64,000 nucleotides of DNA from CAIOZA01 sp964464375 (GCA_964464375.1 CAYXFU010000007.1:53366-117365), one strand, 5' to 3'; shown: positions 1-8,605, counted from the first letter of the stretch. The notes: generated from the sequence alone by a model not told the origin. Numbers and translations: made by a program.

Positions 1-135
1 TCTAAATGTAATGAAAGCCGAATTAGGATTGGAATAGTGCAAGCTAAGACCAGATACAATAAGAACGATAAATAGTAGAGCATTGAGCCAGTGCCAGAAT
101 CTTAACCATATTGGATATAAATAAATCTTGTTCAT
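1..135 (-). CDS. b-type membrane cytochrome (partial, N-terminus only)
   Basis: The first 45 codons of a gene that runs off the left edge. The ATG overlaps the stop of the 13-heme cytochrome gene (ATGA arrangement), so the two are translationally coupled. The peptide starts MNKIYLYPIWLRFWHWLNAL and continues into a hydrophobic helix with a further His (SLHY). A WHW-x-N motif opening the first helix is typical of cytochrome b561 and of formate dehydrogenase/thiosulfate reductase gamma-type heme b subunits, where this His ligates heme. It probably forms the quinone-reacting membrane subunit for the adjacent multiheme cytochrome. The family call rests only on the first helix. Confidence 0.7.
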   Translation of the reverse strand, partial: MNKIYLYPIWLRFWHWLNALLFIVLIVSGLSLHYSNPNSAFITFR

Positions 136-1661
136 ATTTTTTCATTCTCCTTGTTATCATCAATTTCATCATTCTTTTTCTCGCCTTTCGGTGCTCCTTT
201 GCGGAAATACCAGCGAAGAAGTCCATGTAAACCGATTCCACCAATAGTAAGACCAAGTAGAGAAAGGCTTAATATGTCAAGATAGATATTTCTGGTTGTA
301 CCAACCACGTAAGCATCACTGAGCACAGTACCATTAATAAATCCGAATTTCTCGCGGGATTTTTCTTTCTCATGCTTGTATAGAACTGACATGAGAATGG
401 AATTCTTGGAGTGACATTCTTCACATTTTTTGATAGTTTTGTCAGGAGGCAATATATTGTGTGATAATTTAGGAGGATCATAAGATGAATGACAATCCAC
501 ACATCTAACGGTTTCCCAGTGAGCTCCCTTATTGGGCAACCAGTCATGAGCCTTTGCAACAGTCAGGATGTTGTATTTTTTCATCATTGCTTCATTGGTG
601 TGGCATTCAACACAGTATAACATTTTGTTGGTTACCATAGTGTTGAAGCTCATCTGATTGTCGGTTATGATTTTTTGATCGACCTTATCAGGAGTTCTGA
701 TGGCATGCTCGCCATGGCAATAGGTGCAACCTGGTGAATCCGGATTTCCTTTTTTTAGAGTCAAACCATGAATGCTGGTTGAGTATTCCTGAGCTATAGA
801 AATGTGACATTTACCACATACTTCAGGAATCCTAAGCCTGGAAACTGATGATTTAGGATCAGATGCTTTTTTTAAATCGTGGCTTCCATGGCAATCAACA
901 CAAATTGCTGCATTTTTACCGCTTCTAATAGCTTTTCCATGTACACTCTTATCGTAATCTATCAAAGCTTTTGAGAAGCTGTTCTGAGCATTCTTAATGT
1001 GACAGCTCACGCAAAGCTTTTCCTGATTTAGTTTCAGATCAATTTTGTTGAAACCGGTATTGCCAGGAGTAATAGGATATCTATGGCAATAGATGCAAGT
1101 CGGAGCATTAGGATCATTTTTCTTTAGCTCAATGGCATGCTGAGAAGCCAAATGAAGATCTTTTTCTGGCTTATGACAATTACCACAGAATTGAGTGGAA
1201 TTGAAATAGCTGGTTTTTGACCCAGGATTTTTTGGTGAAGAAACATCATGGTATCCATGACATCCTTTGCAATTACCATTTGGGGAGCCATTAGCAATAT
1301 TTTTTTTCATCTGAGGATGAAACTTATGCTTAGATGGTGTATCGGTATGGCAATTCAAACAATTGACAGGCTGAATTTTATCCATGTGTGGAACGTTGTC
1401 GCCGTCAAATCCCTTGTGGCAATCCTGACATTTTAAGCTTCCATGAACAGAACGTGGCAAAGTGAAGCTCTTTACATTAAGAGAAATTTCCTTTTTACCT
1501 TTTTTCATGGTAATAGTTGGGTCGTCGTGGCACCCAAGGCAAGCTGAGTTATCAGCTGTTTTCTTTTGAGCATTAATTTCTGTCTGGGAAAAGAAGAGAC
1601 TTGCAGACAAAAGAATTGCTAAAAGGATAAAAGTGCTGTGCTTAATAAGGTACTTATTCAT
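132..1661 (-). CDS. 13-heme c-type cytochrome, periplasmic, C-terminally membrane-anchored
   Basis: A 509-residue exported cytochrome. An N-terminal signal peptide (about residues 1-31) is followed by 13 CxxCH motifs beginning at residues 41, 78, 101, 131, 159, 189, 217, 254, 282, 312, 350, 387 and 413. One transmembrane helix (about 460-483) comes next, then a short charged cytoplasmic tail. Many extra His residues lie between the motifs, consistent with bis-His hemes. The stop overlaps the start of a b-type cytochrome gene, so this looks like a quinol-linked electron conduit in which heme b in the membrane passes electrons to a periplasmic heme wire. This is comparable in logic to CbcL or NrfH/cytochrome b systems, but the subunits are separate here. 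The electron acceptor cannot be deduced from the sequence. Confidence 0.9.
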   Translation of the reverse strand: MNKYLIKHSTFILLAILLSASLFFSQTEINAQKKTADNSACLGCHDDPTITMKKGKKEISLNVKSFTLPRSVHGSLKCQDCHKGFDGDNVPHMDKIQPVNCLNCHTDTPSKHKFHPQMKKNIANGSPNGNCKGCHGYHDVSSPKNPGSKTSYFNSTQFCGNCHKPEKDLHLASQHAIELKKNDPNAPTCIYCHRYPITPGNTGFNKIDLKLNQEKLCVSCHIKNAQNSFSKALIDYDKSVHGKAIRSGKNAAICVDCHGSHDLKKASDPKSSVSRLRIPEVCGKCHISIAQEYSTSIHGLTLKKGNPDSPGCTYCHGEHAIRTPDKVDQKIITDNQMSFNTMVTNKMLYCVECHTNEAMMKKYNILTVAKAHDWLPNKGAHWETVRCVDCHSSYDPPKLSHNILPPDKTIKKCEECHSKNSILMSVLYKHEKEKSREKFGFINGTVLSDAYVVGTTRNIYLDILSLSLLGLTIGGIGLHGLLRWYFRKGAPKGEKKNDEIDDNKENEKI

Positions 1662-1769
1662 TTTATAGCCAATATATTATAAATATCAAATTCTTATTAA
1701 AGAAACCAAAAAAAACGATTTGAAAATATGGCATTAATCAAGTGCAATTTACCAAAATTTTCAGACAAA

Positions 1770-1804
1770 AAAAATAGCGTTGGATTAATTCCAACGCTAT
1801 TTTT
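1770..1804 (-). terminator. Rho-independent terminator after the small cytochrome gene
   Basis: A perfect 15-bp inverted repeat (1770-1784 with 1790-1804) has a 5-nt loop. The stem includes AGCGTTGGA/TCCAACGCT and A/T-rich ends that give T-runs on either strand. It lies 25 bp beyond the stop of the small cytochrome gene and upstream of the 13-heme gene, so the latter probably has its own promoter between about 1662 and 1769. Confidence 0.85.
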
Positions 1805-1829
1805 CGGCAATTTACCGGAAAAAATTAAT

Positions 1830-2186
1830 TTATTTTTTTTCAACCTTCAAACTAGCTAGCCAAGTTGCAACAGCTGTTAGTTCATCATCAGTTCCTTTGA
1901 AAGCGACACCGTGTTTTTTACCTTCATGTTCGACTTCTTTTTTCAAGTATTTTGTAAAGTATTCAGCATTTTCAGTTGAACCAATATTTGATAAATCCGG
2001 TGCTTTAGAATTTGCATTTGTCTTGGCGATTGTGAGTGCGTCAACACTATGGCATGACATACATTTCTTATCTAGAAATATTTGCTTTGCGTCGAGTGGC
2101 TTTGCATCTTCTGCATACATTGAAATGACAGAAACTGTAAAAATAATAGCTATTAATGCTACAGCCGAATTTCTTAAGTTTTTCAT
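1830..2186 (-). CDS. small exported monoheme c-type cytochrome (paralog A)
   Basis: A 118-residue protein with signal peptide (about 1-25) and a single CMSCH heme-binding motif at residue 42. The ATG at 2186 is chosen because GGAG lies 5-6 nt upstream; an in-frame TTG further up overlaps that Shine-Dalgarno and is rejected. No Met follows the heme motif, so the usual class I Met ligand is missing. A conserved His in a GKKHGVAFKGTDDE block shared with the neighbouring paralog may be the sixth ligand (inference). It is likely a soluble periplasmic shuttle for the surrounding multiheme proteins. Terminators on both sides make it a single-gene transcript. Confidence 0.85.
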   Translation of the reverse strand: MKNLRNSAVALIAIIFTVSVISMYAEDAKPLDAKQIFLDKKCMSCHSVDALTIAKTNANSKAPDLSNIGSTENAEYFTKYLKKEVEHEGKKHGVAFKGTDDELTAVATWLASLKVEKK

Positions 2187-2304
2187 AAATAACTCCAAAT
2201 AATAATTAAAGAAACGTTAACTAACAAATTGTAACAATTATTTCAATTATAATATTAATTCGAATGCAAAATAGCATTTTATTATGAAATGTTTATGAAA
2301 GAAA

Positions 2305-2334
2305 AATGCGTCAGATAAAGAAATCTGACGCATT
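2305..2334 (-). terminator. Rho-independent terminator
   Basis: A perfect 12-bp inverted repeat (AATGCGTCAGAT with ATCTGACGCATT) has a 6-nt loop and a T-run on the minus strand. It follows the stop of the second small cytochrome gene by about 40 bp and separates it from paralog A. Confidence 0.85.
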
Positions 2335-2376
2335 AATTATTTAAATTCTGTAACCTATTTGTGGCTGATTAATCGA

Positions 2377-2715
2377 CTATTTCAAATTTGAAAGCCAAGT
2401 AACCATTGCGCTAAATTCATCATCTGTTCCTTTGAACGCGACACCGTGTTTCTTACCTTCAATATCTGCTTCTTTTTTCAAATATTTGGTTAAAAATTCT
2501 GTAGTTCTGGTTTTGCCAACTAAAGAAAGATCACCGGCTTTTGAATTTGCATTTGTTTTTGTGATTTTGAGAGCTTCGATGGCATGGCATGAGTTGCATT
2601 TTTTATCAACAAACATTTTTGCAACATCGATTTTAGGTGCATCTTCTGACCAGGTGATTCCTGTGAAGCCGACAAAGATTGCGGCGATTAAGATTAATGA
2701 CATTAAATATTTCAT
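2377..2715 (-). CDS. small exported monoheme c-type cytochrome (paralog B)
   Basis: A 112-residue protein with signal peptide and one CNSCH motif near residue 40. It is clearly a paralog of the gene at 1830-2186: both share KTNANSKA, a KYLKKE block and HGVAFKGTDDE before a C-terminal TWL helix. AGGA lies about 6 nt before the ATG. As in its paralog, no well-placed Met follows the heme site, while the HG in the shared block is conserved. It sits about 50 bp downstream of the Rieske gene and is probably the last gene of that operon. Confidence 0.85.
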   Translation of the reverse strand: MKYLMSLILIAAIFVGFTGITWSEDAPKIDVAKMFVDKKCNSCHAIEALKITKTNANSKAGDLSLVGKTRTTEFLTKYLKKEADIEGKKHGVAFKGTDDEFSAMVTWLSNLK

Positions 2716-2764
2716 AGAAAATCCTTTAAAAAAAATAATAAAAAATAATGATTTATATTAAACC

Positions 2765-3271
2765 TTATGGTTTAATTTCCAATGTATTTGGTGCAATATA
2801 AGTATAAGCATAAGATTTCAATGGTGCAAAGGCTACTCCTTTGTCAGCAATAACTTTACCGGGAGTATCTATGTTCAGTGAGAATATTGCTCCATGACGC
2901 GGACATGCTGTATTGCCATCGGCATCGGCAACAGGATTGAGTTCTCTGTCTGTTTGATGTGAGCAGGCAGACTGAACAACAATAAACTTGTCATCGGCGA
3001 ATCTGCGAATGATAAAACTTAAAATATTTTTAGGGTCGTCGCTTTGAGGAGCAGTAACAGTTGCAATTCCACCTACTGCAGCTAAAACCGCAAATTTAGA
3101 TAAATCTACGATATATTTTGCTCCAGGCTTAGGCAATGGTGTTAATATTGTTTCATCCTGACAGCCAACTATTAAAGAAGATAGTGCTGAGACTGATGCC
3201 CCGGCACCGATAAGAAGTCCTGCTTTTTTGAGGAAATCTCTTCTTTGTTCTGAATATTTATTTTCGTGCAT
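2765..3271 (-). CDS. Tat-exported Rieske [2Fe-2S] lipoprotein
   Basis: A 168-residue protein. The N-terminus has the twin-arginine motif RRDFLKK (R10-R11), a hydrophobic stretch and a lipobox-like LIVGC (Cys37), so export by Tat and lipidation are likely. The Rieske cluster ligands are visible as C103-S-H105 and C123-P-R-H126. The ATG at 3271 is preferred over a start 39 bp upstream because AAGGAA precedes it. It follows the heme-barrel gene by 29 bp. Together with the cytochromes around it, it could accept electrons from quinol or relay them between hemes, but it lacks an adjacent cytochrome b of bc1 type. Confidence 0.85.
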   Translation of the reverse strand: MHENKYSEQRRDFLKKAGLLIGAGASVSALSSLIVGCQDETILTPLPKPGAKYIVDLSKFAVLAAVGGIATVTAPQSDDPKNILSFIIRRFADDKFIVVQSACSHQTDRELNPVADADGNTACPRHGAIFSLNIDTPGKVIADKGVAFAPLKSYAYTYIAPNTLEIKP

Positions 3272-3300
3272 TTTTATTTTCCTTAGAATAATGTTTGTTA

Positions 3301-4533
3301 TTAATACCAAACGTGGATTTGGAATGCAAATTGTGAATGATATCCTGGAGTAATTTCTTTATCAACGATACGGTATTCCGGTAATAAATCAACATAAGGT
3401 AATAGGTAAATATGAGCTCCGAGTACATATTGATTTACCATCAGAGGCTGTGTGTTTTGTCCACTGCGTGAATTTTGTCTTTCAATTCTGGCAAATGGAA
3501 GAAAATTTTCTGTAACCTGATAAGTCAACTCACCGAGCCATGAAAATGTATTCTGATAAACTGCATTATCTGGGTTTGTTGGTTCAGTTGGATGAAACTT
3601 TGCTTTTTGAGTATTTGTAAACTCTACCAAAAGGCAGACTTTATCCGGCATACCGATAGCAAATTGAATATTTCCGATTCTGTAATCTCCGTTAAGGAAC
3701 ATACTACCGGTAGCATAACCGATTAATCCATGTCCCAGTTCAGGACTTAGAAACACTCTTCCGGCAAGAGACATAGAATCTTTTAAATTGAGTACTTTTG
3801 CAGAATTGGTGCTTTTGAATGCACCACCGGATAATGATAGCCATGAAACAGCTTCATAATCCACCTGTGCGCCCCATTCTGCGTAATCATCGGGTATGAC
3901 AACACCCTGGCGATAAAAAGTATGACCAAGAATTGTATGATCATCCCATTTAAGTGCCATAGTGGGCTGAAAGAAACCTGCTCTTAAAGTTGGAAGACCA
4001 TCACCGGGTTTAATATATGCACTGAATGCATAAGCACTTTGTCCCGGGTATCTTTTTGTTGTTTCGAGCTCATAAGCTATATTATACTGACCTTCTAATG
4101 TCAACCATGAAAAAGGTTTAATTACAAGGTAAGGAGTTAATTGCATTATCATATTGTCGTAGGCTGTATTGCCCTTTTGATTGTACCCATAAGGGTATTG
4201 AGCAGAACCTACAGTATCTGTTGTGTTTGGTGCGGGCCATTTTGCCCACTGGTAACGGGCGTCAATGCCGAAAAGTATAGCATCACTTGCCCAGGAATTG
4301 GTGGACAACTCATCGAAAGCACCGCTCATACCAATAGTAGAAGTCGGAATAAGAGAAATATCCTTTCTTGACATCCAGCCGCCACCATTACGAACTCCAC
4401 CACCCTGAATGTTTTCGTGGCAGTTCGAGCATTTGGTGCCGAATGACTGCAGGATTGAATATTGTGGTCTCGAAGTAGCATAGAAAACTATTGCTACAGT
4501 GAGAAAAGATATAATGATTAGAATCTTTTTCAT
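3301..4533 (-). CDS. monoheme cytochrome fused to an outer-membrane beta-barrel
   Basis: A 410-residue protein. After a signal peptide (about 1-20) comes a single heme-binding CSNCH (Cys35-His39), followed by NIQGGGVRNGGG. The remaining ~350 residues show alternating polar/aromatic strands and end HVWY, as in porins. This one-heme-plus-barrel layout is that of fused cytochrome-porins; Cyc2 of iron oxidisers is the characterised example, but the exact Cyc2 heme signature is not present. An upstream GAGGAT supports the start. It is probably an outer-membrane electron portal. The gene is followed by the Rieske gene on the same strand. Confidence 0.75.
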   Translation of the reverse strand: MKKILIIISFLTVAIVFYATSRPQYSILQSFGTKCSNCHENIQGGGVRNGGGWMSRKDISLIPTSTIGMSGAFDELSTNSWASDAILFGIDARYQWAKWPAPNTTDTVGSAQYPYGYNQKGNTAYDNMIMQLTPYLVIKPFSWLTLEGQYNIAYELETTKRYPGQSAYAFSAYIKPGDGLPTLRAGFFQPTMALKWDDHTILGHTFYRQGVVIPDDYAEWGAQVDYEAVSWLSLSGGAFKSTNSAKVLNLKDSMSLAGRVFLSPELGHGLIGYATGSMFLNGDYRIGNIQFAIGMPDKVCLLVEFTNTQKAKFHPTEPTNPDNAVYQNTFSWLGELTYQVTENFLPFARIERQNSRSGQNTQPLMVNQYVLGAHIYLLPYVDLLPEYRIVDKEITPGYHSQFAFQIHVWY

Positions 4534-4607
4534 GAAATCCTCATTAAAATCATCGTTAAGTAAAGTAACTAAGATGCAAAACTACAATTTTATTTTTTTA
4601 AAATAAA

Positions 4608-4639
4608 AAGGCTTCAACATAATAGTATGATGAAGCCTT
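4608..4639 (-). terminator. Rho-independent terminator after the hexaheme lipoprotein gene
   Basis: Arms AAGGCTTCA and TGAAGCCTT pair perfectly, and a few more pairs extend inward. On the minus strand the stem is followed by a T-rich run. It lies between the hexaheme lipoprotein gene and the heme-barrel gene. Confidence 0.75.
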
Positions 4640-4665
4640 ATGTTTTGTAAGTACGAAATATCGTA

Positions 4666-5751
4666 TTATAATTTAGCTAAGCATTGTTTCAAAAGAGCTG
4701 CAACATATTTTGGATTATGTGCAAATGAACCTGGGTCTTTTACAACTACTAAATAGTTAGCTAACAATTTTGCATCTGCTATAGGTAATTCTAATGGTTT
4801 TGCTGTTGTTGCAACAACATAATTTGTAGAATCGATCCAGCCTTTTGCCATAAGTTTTGCCTTTACAGAAGCCATATCAGCAAGAATTTCAGTAACCTTG
4901 GTACCTTTATCAGGATTCCAATTTTTATCAACAGAAGTATGGCAATTTGCCGAGAGACAGCCTGCTGTAGCCTGTGCTGATCTGAGTCCAGTTTCTTCGT
5001 TATAAGATGCTGTATTGAATGTATGTCCACCAACTAAAAGACCTAATGGGCTTCTCATGTGGCATTGGAAACATGCACCATCAATATTCTTGTGTGCCTG
5101 GCTTGTAGGAAGGGCTGATCCGTCCAATGAAAATCCACTCTGACCAAGAAGCATATTTGACTGACCGCCATAATGTGGTCCCCAACGGAGTGAAGTGATT
5201 TTGACAGTAGCTTTTGATTCGTCAATAACTGGGTTAAGAACTCTTGCCTGATGACATCTTGCACAAAGGTTAGCATTTTTCAAATCTACATTGTCTTTGT
5301 GTGCGCCATATCTGAAAGAAAATGGAGCAACAGATGTGAATTTCCAGTCTGTGCTGTCATAAGCTGTATGGACTTTGTGGCATGTTCTGCAACCGATTGT
5401 TGATGGATTAGCAAAACCATTTGTGACAGTAGTGTCAGCACCTGTAACTGCTGTTTCTAGAAAACCTTCTGAAGTATGGCATGCTGCGCAACCGCTTCTG
5501 TTGGCATCCATGAATGCTTCGCCTTCGCCGTGTGTTGATAGAGCATATTCATTTGCTCTGGATACTAATGCTGAACCTGCATTGTGACATGCGCCACATG
5601 TAGCGTTTCCATCTTTTCCATCTTTTCCATCTTTACCGGCTCCACCGACTAATCCGTCTTTACCTGCGGGACCTTCGCAAGACATGATAAAAGTTGCAAA
5701 TAACAGAATAGCTGCTAATGCTAATGATTGTAATTTGAATGTGCTTTTCAT
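4666..5751 (-). CDS. hexaheme c-type cytochrome lipoprotein with a collagen-like tether
   Basis: A 361-residue lipoprotein. The signal peptide ends in a lipobox (FIMSC, Cys25). A glycine-rich Gly-X-Y stretch follows (about residues 27-49, with three KDG repeats). Five CxxCH motifs begin at residues 52, 88, 121, 163 and 227, and a sixth site at 265 reads CLSANCH, a CX4CH spacing. The ATG at 5751 is chosen because GAGG lies 7 nt upstream; two earlier in-frame starts lack this. The collagen-like arm probably holds the heme domain away from the membrane. It is the first gene of the minus-strand electron-transfer locus. Confidence 0.85.
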   Translation of the reverse strand: MKSTFKLQSLALAAILLFATFIMSCEGPAGKDGLVGGAGKDGKDGKDGNATCGACHNAGSALVSRANEYALSTHGEGEAFMDANRSGCAACHTSEGFLETAVTGADTTVTNGFANPSTIGCRTCHKVHTAYDSTDWKFTSVAPFSFRYGAHKDNVDLKNANLCARCHQARVLNPVIDESKATVKITSLRWGPHYGGQSNMLLGQSGFSLDGSALPTSQAHKNIDGACFQCHMRSPLGLLVGGHTFNTASYNEETGLRSAQATAGCLSANCHTSVDKNWNPDKGTKVTEILADMASVKAKLMAKGWIDSTNYVVATTAKPLELPIADAKLLANYLVVVKDPGSFAHNPKYVAALLKQCLAKL

Positions 5752-6059
5752 TAAGAACCTCATAAATTGTTTAAACAAGTGACCATTAAAAAAAATAATT
5801 TCCTAAAACATGTATTATTACACTTGTGATGAACATCCGTTCAATTTTGGTAATACTTTCGGAATTCAAAATAAGACAATTTTGAAATATATCAAATTGA
5901 ATATTGCAAAAACTTTTAAACAAACCCCCATAAAGTGCTAAATTTGGCAAAAAAATATATTTTGTAATCGCGTGTGTTGCTAAAAATTGAATTTTCAATA
6001 CAATAAAAGTAATAATTGTCAGTGAATACCATTGTTCAGAAATTGCCAATGGAGCTAAT
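5752..6059. other. intergenic region between divergent genes
   Basis: About 300 AT-rich bases separate the hexaheme lipoprotein gene (minus) and batD (plus). An open frame of 87 codons here has no ribosome binding site and no recognisable features, so it is not called. Promoters for both genes must lie here, but I cannot place them with confidence. Confidence 0.5.
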
Positions 6060-7850
6060 GTGAAGATTGAGTTAATTGTATTTGCCCTTTTATTTAGTAT
6101 TTCTTTAAATGCACAAGTGAAGTTTACCGCTACTGCTCAGCCTACAGCCTGTCAGGTGGGTGAGACGATACAGGTGCAGTTCACATTGTCGGGTACAAAC
6201 GGAGGAGATTTCAAAGCGCCGAGCTTCAAGGGATTTACTGTTGTTCAGGGTCCAATGAGACAACAAATGCAGATCAATTCACAGGTTAGCTTCTCATTTA
6301 TTTACGTAATCAAAGCTGATATTGAAGGCAAATTCACAATAGACCCGGCGTATATCACAGTTGGCGGCAAGAGAACAGCATCTAATACTATCCCGATTAC
6401 CGTATCAAAGAGTACAGCGAAAGCTCAGCAAAAATCAGATGATGCAACGATGGGAAAGCAGGCTGAAGAAGTAATCCGGAAGAATTTGTTTATGCGGGTG
6501 AGTGTAAGTAAACAGCAGGTTTATCAGGGTGAGGCACTGGTGGCAGTTTATAAACTCTATGTCAATCCTCAGTTAGCGTTGAATTTATCTCCGGCAAAAA
6601 TGCCTTCTTTCAATGGATTCTGGTCGCAGGACATAGAGAACAAAGAGATAAGATATAATTTGGAGGTTGTAGATGGAGTCAATTTTAAGGTAGCTGAGAT
6701 CAAGAGAGTGGTGCTATTACCACAGCAAACAGGAACACTGACAGTAGATCCCATAGAAATAGAAGCAACCGTAAGGCTTCAGGTTCAGCAACAAAAAAAG
6801 CAGAGAAGTATGTTTGATGATTTCTTTGATGACAATAGAAACTACAAAGATTTTCCATATACAGTAAAATCAAAAAGTACAACGGTGAATGTAAAACCAT
6901 TACCATCTAATGCACCTCAGGAGTTCAAGGGGGCTGTTGGCAATCTCAGTATAAAGGCATGGCTTGATAAAACAAATGCACGCACAGGTGATGCCATTAC
7001 ATTAAAAGTACAGGTATCGGGTGAAGGCAATCTAAAACTTCTTGAGCCTATTCCATTAAATTTACCGCCTGATATTGAAGTCTATGAGCCGAAAACGAAT
7101 GATAATATTCAGATAACATCATCGGGCATGACGGGAAGCAGGACTTTTGAATATTACCTTATTCCAAGAAATGCAGGAGAATTCAGAATTGATCCGGTAA
7201 AAATGGCATATTTTGATTTAAGCAAAAAGCAATATGTGGTGCTTCAGTCTCAGGAATTTAATCTAAAGGTTGAAAAGGGCTCTGGTGGTACACCATCAGT
7301 TGTAGCAGGCGTAAAAAAAGAGGACTTCCAACTTATTGGTAAGGATATACTTTTTATAAAAACAGGCACACCAACCTTTAACAATTCAGGGAAAACACTT
7401 TTATCATTGATCTATTATGTTCTATTTATAATGCCTGCTATTTTATTCTTAATCTTCTTTATCTACAGAAAGAAGCGAGAAGAATTATACAACAATCAGG
7501 ATTTGCTAAAAAACCGCAAAGCACATTCAACTGCCAGAAAAAGATTAGTGAATGCTAAAAAAATAATGGACAAAGGAGATGAGGTATTGTTCAATCAGGA
7601 GATTTCGAGAGTTTTATGGGGTTATGCTAGTGATAAACTTTCGATCCCAATTGCTGAACTTACCAAAGACAAGGCTATTGAAAATCTGAACAAAAGGAAT
7701 GTTAATTCTGAAGTAATTGACAATTTAATAGCAACTATTCAATATAGTGAGATGGCTAGATTCGCCAGAGAATCAGAAAAAATGCCGTTAATAGATGTTT
7801 ATACTCAAGCGGAAACAGTTATTATTGATTTGGAAGGTATTTTAAAATGA
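6060..7850 (+). CDS. batD: BatD-like protein (Bacteroides aerotolerance locus family)
   Basis: A 596-residue exported membrane protein. An N-terminal signal peptide ends near residue 18 (SLNAQ), followed by tandem Ig-like/beta domains with the VGETIQVQFTLSG and GEGNLKLL patterns usual in BatD. A transmembrane helix lies at about residues 455-475, followed by a basic cytoplasmic tail. The start is GTG: GGAG sits 5 nt upstream, and the overlapping ATG at 6058 would stop at once. batE overlaps its stop by 4 bp. In the family, BatD works with BatA/B (VWA domains) and a MoxR ATPase; those genes are not adjacent on the right and none lies to the left in this window. Confidence 0.85.
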   Translation: MKIELIVFALLFSISLNAQVKFTATAQPTACQVGETIQVQFTLSGTNGGDFKAPSFKGFTVVQGPMRQQMQINSQVSFSFIYVIKADIEGKFTIDPAYITVGGKRTASNTIPITVSKSTAKAQQKSDDATMGKQAEEVIRKNLFMRVSVSKQQVYQGEALVAVYKLYVNPQLALNLSPAKMPSFNGFWSQDIENKEIRYNLEVVDGVNFKVAEIKRVVLLPQQTGTLTVDPIEIEATVRLQVQQQKKQRSMFDDFFDDNRNYKDFPYTVKSKSTTVNVKPLPSNAPQEFKGAVGNLSIKAWLDKTNARTGDAITLKVQVSGEGNLKLLEPIPLNLPPDIEVYEPKTNDNIQITSSGMTGSRTFEYYLIPRNAGEFRIDPVKMAYFDLSKKQYVVLQSQEFNLKVEKGSGGTPSVVAGVKKEDFQLIGKDILFIKTGTPTFNNSGKTLLSLIYYVLFIMPAILFLIFFIYRKKREELYNNQDLLKNRKAHSTARKRLVNAKKIMDKGDEVLFNQEISRVLWGYASDKLSIPIAELTKDKAIENLNKRNVNSEVIDNLIATIQYSEMARFARESEKMPLIDVYTQAETVIIDLEGILK

Positions 7851-8605
7851 AGAAAATAGTATTAATAATAGTGATCTTAGGATTTTCTTTTTCTTTATTT
7901 TCACAGGATGATCCCAAACAAATTTATTCTCAGGCAAATACTTATTATCAGAATAAGGAGTTCACGAAAGCCATTGAGCTTTACGATAAATTGATAAAGG
8001 AAAACAAAATTTCATCAGAAATATACTTCAATCTTGGCAATGCACATTACAGATTACGCCATGTACCGGAATCGGTTTACAATTTTGAATTAGCAAAAAA
8101 ACTAAATCCCGATGATGATGAGATAGATTTTAACTTAAGAATTGCAAATTTGAGAGTGATAGATAAATTTGAACAGATGCCAAGATTTTTCCTGGCAGAA
8201 TGGTATTCTGCCATTCTCGATGTTTTTTCATCAAACAGATGGGCATTGATTTCATTAATAAGTTTTTGGCTTACATTTCTTTGTCTTGCAGGATTTCTTA
8301 TTATTTGGAATATGACGATTAAAAAAATGCTATTTGCAGGTGCGCTTTTTGTATTCATATTCAGTATCGCCACATTAATCTTATCTTTCAACAGGCTAAC
8401 TGCTGAAAATTCGAGCGAAGAAGCAATAATATTCGCTCAAACGGTTTATGCTAAGAGTTCACCTGATAAAGTAAGCACGGATTTGTTTATCTTACATGAA
8501 GGAACCAAACTCAAAATTACCGACAAAGTGGGAGATTGGGTTAAGATCAAACTTGCGAATGGGACTGTTGGCTGGATGCCGAAGTCTTCGATGCGGGTAA
8601 TCTGA
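7847..8605 (+). CDS. batE: BatE-like TPR and SH3-domain membrane protein
   Basis: A 252-residue protein. A signal peptide is followed by TPR repeats (about residues 25-100, with the IYFNLGNAHYRL signature), two transmembrane helices (about 130-180) and a C-terminal bacterial SH3 domain (about 192-252, ending VGWMPKSSMRVI). The start overlaps the batD stop (ATGA), so translation is coupled. This is the usual BatE arrangement beside BatD. The last 59 bp overlap the 3' end of the opposing CHAD gene. Confidence 0.8.
   Translation: MKKIVLIIVILGFSFSLFSQDDPKQIYSQANTYYQNKEFTKAIELYDKLIKENKISSEIYFNLGNAHYRLRHVPESVYNFELAKKLNPDDDEIDFNLRIANLRVIDKFEQMPRFFLAEWYSAILDVFSSNRWALISLISFWLTFLCLAGFLIIWNMTIKKMLFAGALFVFIFSIATLILSFNRLTAENSSEEAIIFAQTVYAKSSPDKVSTDLFILHEGTKLKITDKVGDWVKIKLANGTVGWMPKSSMRVI

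Noticed and set aside
5786..6049. An 87-codon minus-strand frame upstream of the hexaheme gene.
   Set aside because: No ribosome site, no domain and AT-rich composition of intergenic type.
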